Below, one piece after another: positions 63,033 through 64,000 of a DNA stretch of 64,000 nt (positions are counted from its first letter, which is position 1; every line of letters starts with the position of its first letter). Source of the DNA: Halieaceae bacterium (GTDB lineage Bacteria; Pseudomonadota; Gammaproteobacteria; Pseudomonadales; Halieaceae); contig CABYND010000001.1 of NCBI GenBank assembly GCA_902520195.1, forward strand, positions 124,001 through 188,000. The letters run 5' to 3'. The notes beneath the pieces were generated by a model. That model was given only the letters and a program-made list of their open reading frames with translations. It ran no database searches and was not told where the DNA came from. Position numbers and translations under genes: made by a program.

Positions 63033-64000
63033 TTCAATAAATCCTTTAATTGTGGAGAAGAAGGGAGGTTAATGATCCGACCCGCAAGGTTTTCTGTGAC
63101 CGGTAATTTCGCGCGCGGAGCATCCGCATAAATGAGTTGCTGGTGCATGGGCTTCCAAATGGGTCTGGCCATAAAACCAATTTTGTGAAGCTCTTCTAAA
63201 ACAGCATCTCGACAGCCAACCGCGGCTGAATCGAGAATTATTGCGTTCAGCCAGTAATTAGATATTGCATGACTGGGTTCTTTTAGTACTGTCAATCCAT
63301 CTTGACCTGAGAAAGCGCATTCATAAGCGGCCGCTAAAGTGCGCTTTGATGCTATGCGAGTCGGCAAGTCCATCAACTGAGAGATACCAAGCGCCGCATT
63401 GAGGTTGGGCATGCGGTAGTTGTATCCCACACTATCGTGCTCAAACTCCCACGGATGAACCAGCTTAGCTGTCGAGGATAAATGCCGGGCTAAGTCAGCG
63501 ATTTTGCCGTCGTTAGTTACGACAGCACCACCACCACCAGTTGTGAGTATCTTGTTGCCATTAAAGCTGAATGCGGCGGCATGACCCAAACTACCGCAGT
63601 GTTTCTGCTTATATTGACTTCCCAGCGCTTCAGCAGCGTCTTCGATCACGGGAAGACCAAAAGTATTTGCAATTGCATTCAAATCATCCATGGCTGCAGG
63701 GTGGCCAAATACATGTACTGGGACGATGGCTGAGATGCGGCGCCCAGTCTCCTTATTGAAGAATCCTTCAACAGTCTGTCGGCCGATTTTTTGTAGGTGC
63801 CGTACTAGAGCATCAGAATCTATCCCTAGGGATTGATCTTCAACGTCGACAAAATGAGGAACCGCGCCTAAATGGCTGACCGCATTTGCTGTTGCTACAA
63901 AAGTCAGGCTGGGTAACAACACCTCGCTATCTGGCTCAACGCCGACCACGTTCAAAGCAACTTCCAAAGCAGCCGTGCCGTTTACCATTGCAATGGCATG
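63029..64000 (-). CDS. legC: DegT/LegC-type PLP aminotransferase (start outside the window)
   Basis: The frame is open to base 64000 and encodes 323 visible residues. MVNGTAALEVALNVVGV, PVIEDAAEALGSQY with the PLP-stacking region, AFSFNGNKILTTGGGGAVVT with the Schiff-base Lys, and GYNYRMPNLNAALG define the family. In the legionaminic pathway LegC aminates C4 of the 4-keto sugar. First visible gene of the operon; legB is expected just outside the window. Confidence 0.9.
   Translation of the reverse strand, partial: HAIAMVNGTAALEVALNVVGVEPDSEVLLPSLTFVATANAVSHLGAVPHFVDVEDQSLGIDSDALVRHLQKIGRQTVEGFFNKETGRRISAIVPVHVFGHPAAMDDLNAIANTFGLPVIEDAAEALGSQYKQKHCGSLGHAAAFSFNGNKILTTGGGGAVVTNDGKIADLARHLSSTAKLVHPWEFEHDSVGYNYRMPNLNAALGISQLMDLPTRIASKRTLAAAYECAFSGQDGLTVLKEPSHAISNYWLNAIILDSAAVGCRDAVLEELHKIGFMARPIWKPMHQQLIYADAPRAKLPVTENLAGRIINLPSSPQLKDLLK

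Noticed and set aside
38000-64000. Genomic island with mobile element
   Set aside because: No transposase, integrase, tRNA attachment site or flanking direct repeat is visible; only the base composition suggests transfer.

Overview
The window looks like a chromosomal segment of a marine, heterotrophic, flagellated gammaproteobacterium. The TonB-dependent receptors, the TPR-sulfotransferase, the RNase J-like protein and the PomA-like stator would suit the Halieaceae/OM60-NOR5 or related groups, but this placement is inferred from gene style and not from a marker gene. No rRNA, tRNA, CRISPR array, transposase or integrase was seen.

Left part (about 1-26 kb, visibly GC-rich, ordinary metabolic genes): a truncated TonB-dependent receptor, an M24 peptidase homologue, a GST-like protein, a LuxR-type regulator overlapping a TPR-sulfotransferase, a second TonB-dependent receptor, a chalcone-isomerase-like/DUF2878 pair, a class III aminotransferase, an MBL hydrolase/esterase pair, an iron alcohol dehydrogenase, a quinone oxidoreductase, an MltF-like lytic transglycosylase, an RNase J-like protein, a DUF481 protein, glutathione reductase with a TauE/SafE permease and a DUF4136 lipoprotein, and a ubiX-MFS-2-hydroxyacid dehydrogenase operon with overlapping genes.

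Middle part (26-38 kb): fliS, then a long leftward operon that starts at a PomA-like motA and continues through two motB-like genes, a small secreted protein, a lipoprotein, a large coiled-coil protein, a tiny lipoprotein, a ClC-type channel and a Sel1-repeat protein. The first motB is split by a run of ten Cs on the coding strand. Removing one C restores a 511-residue protein, so this is either a phase-variable stator gene or a sequence error.

Right part (38-64 kb, visibly more AT-rich): a flagellin glycosylation island. It holds a Maf/MptE-like flagellin glycosyltransferase, four flagellin genes (two in an almost perfect 1,000-bp tandem repeat), flaG, and two separate sugar pathways. One is rfbF-rfbG-rfbH (CDP-4-keto-3,6-dideoxyhexose) followed by a NeuB-cupin fusion, a YerE-like ThDP enzyme, a Gmm-like Nudix protein, a sugar C-methyltransferase and an SDR. 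This gene set predicts a branched, methylated 3,6-dideoxy sugar. The other, transcribed leftward and running off the window, is a legionaminic-acid-type CMP-nonulosonate pathway (legC-legH/neuD-legI-legG-ptmE-legF). Between them lie a radical SAM/SPASM gene, an unrecognised 267-residue gene and a family 2 glycosyltransferase with no normal start codon.

Sigma-28 promoter motifs (TAAA-type -35, 11-nt spacer, CCGATA -10) can be read in front of fliS, motA, a DUF1566-like lipoprotein, flagellin 1, the radical SAM gene and both tandem flagellins. Flagellin 2 instead has a sigma-54 -24/-12 element and no terminator before the CDP-sugar operon. Together these suggest one flagellar regulon that includes filament subunits, their glycosylation and the stator, plus two unexplained modules: the radical SAM pair and the NeuB-cupin/ThDP branch.
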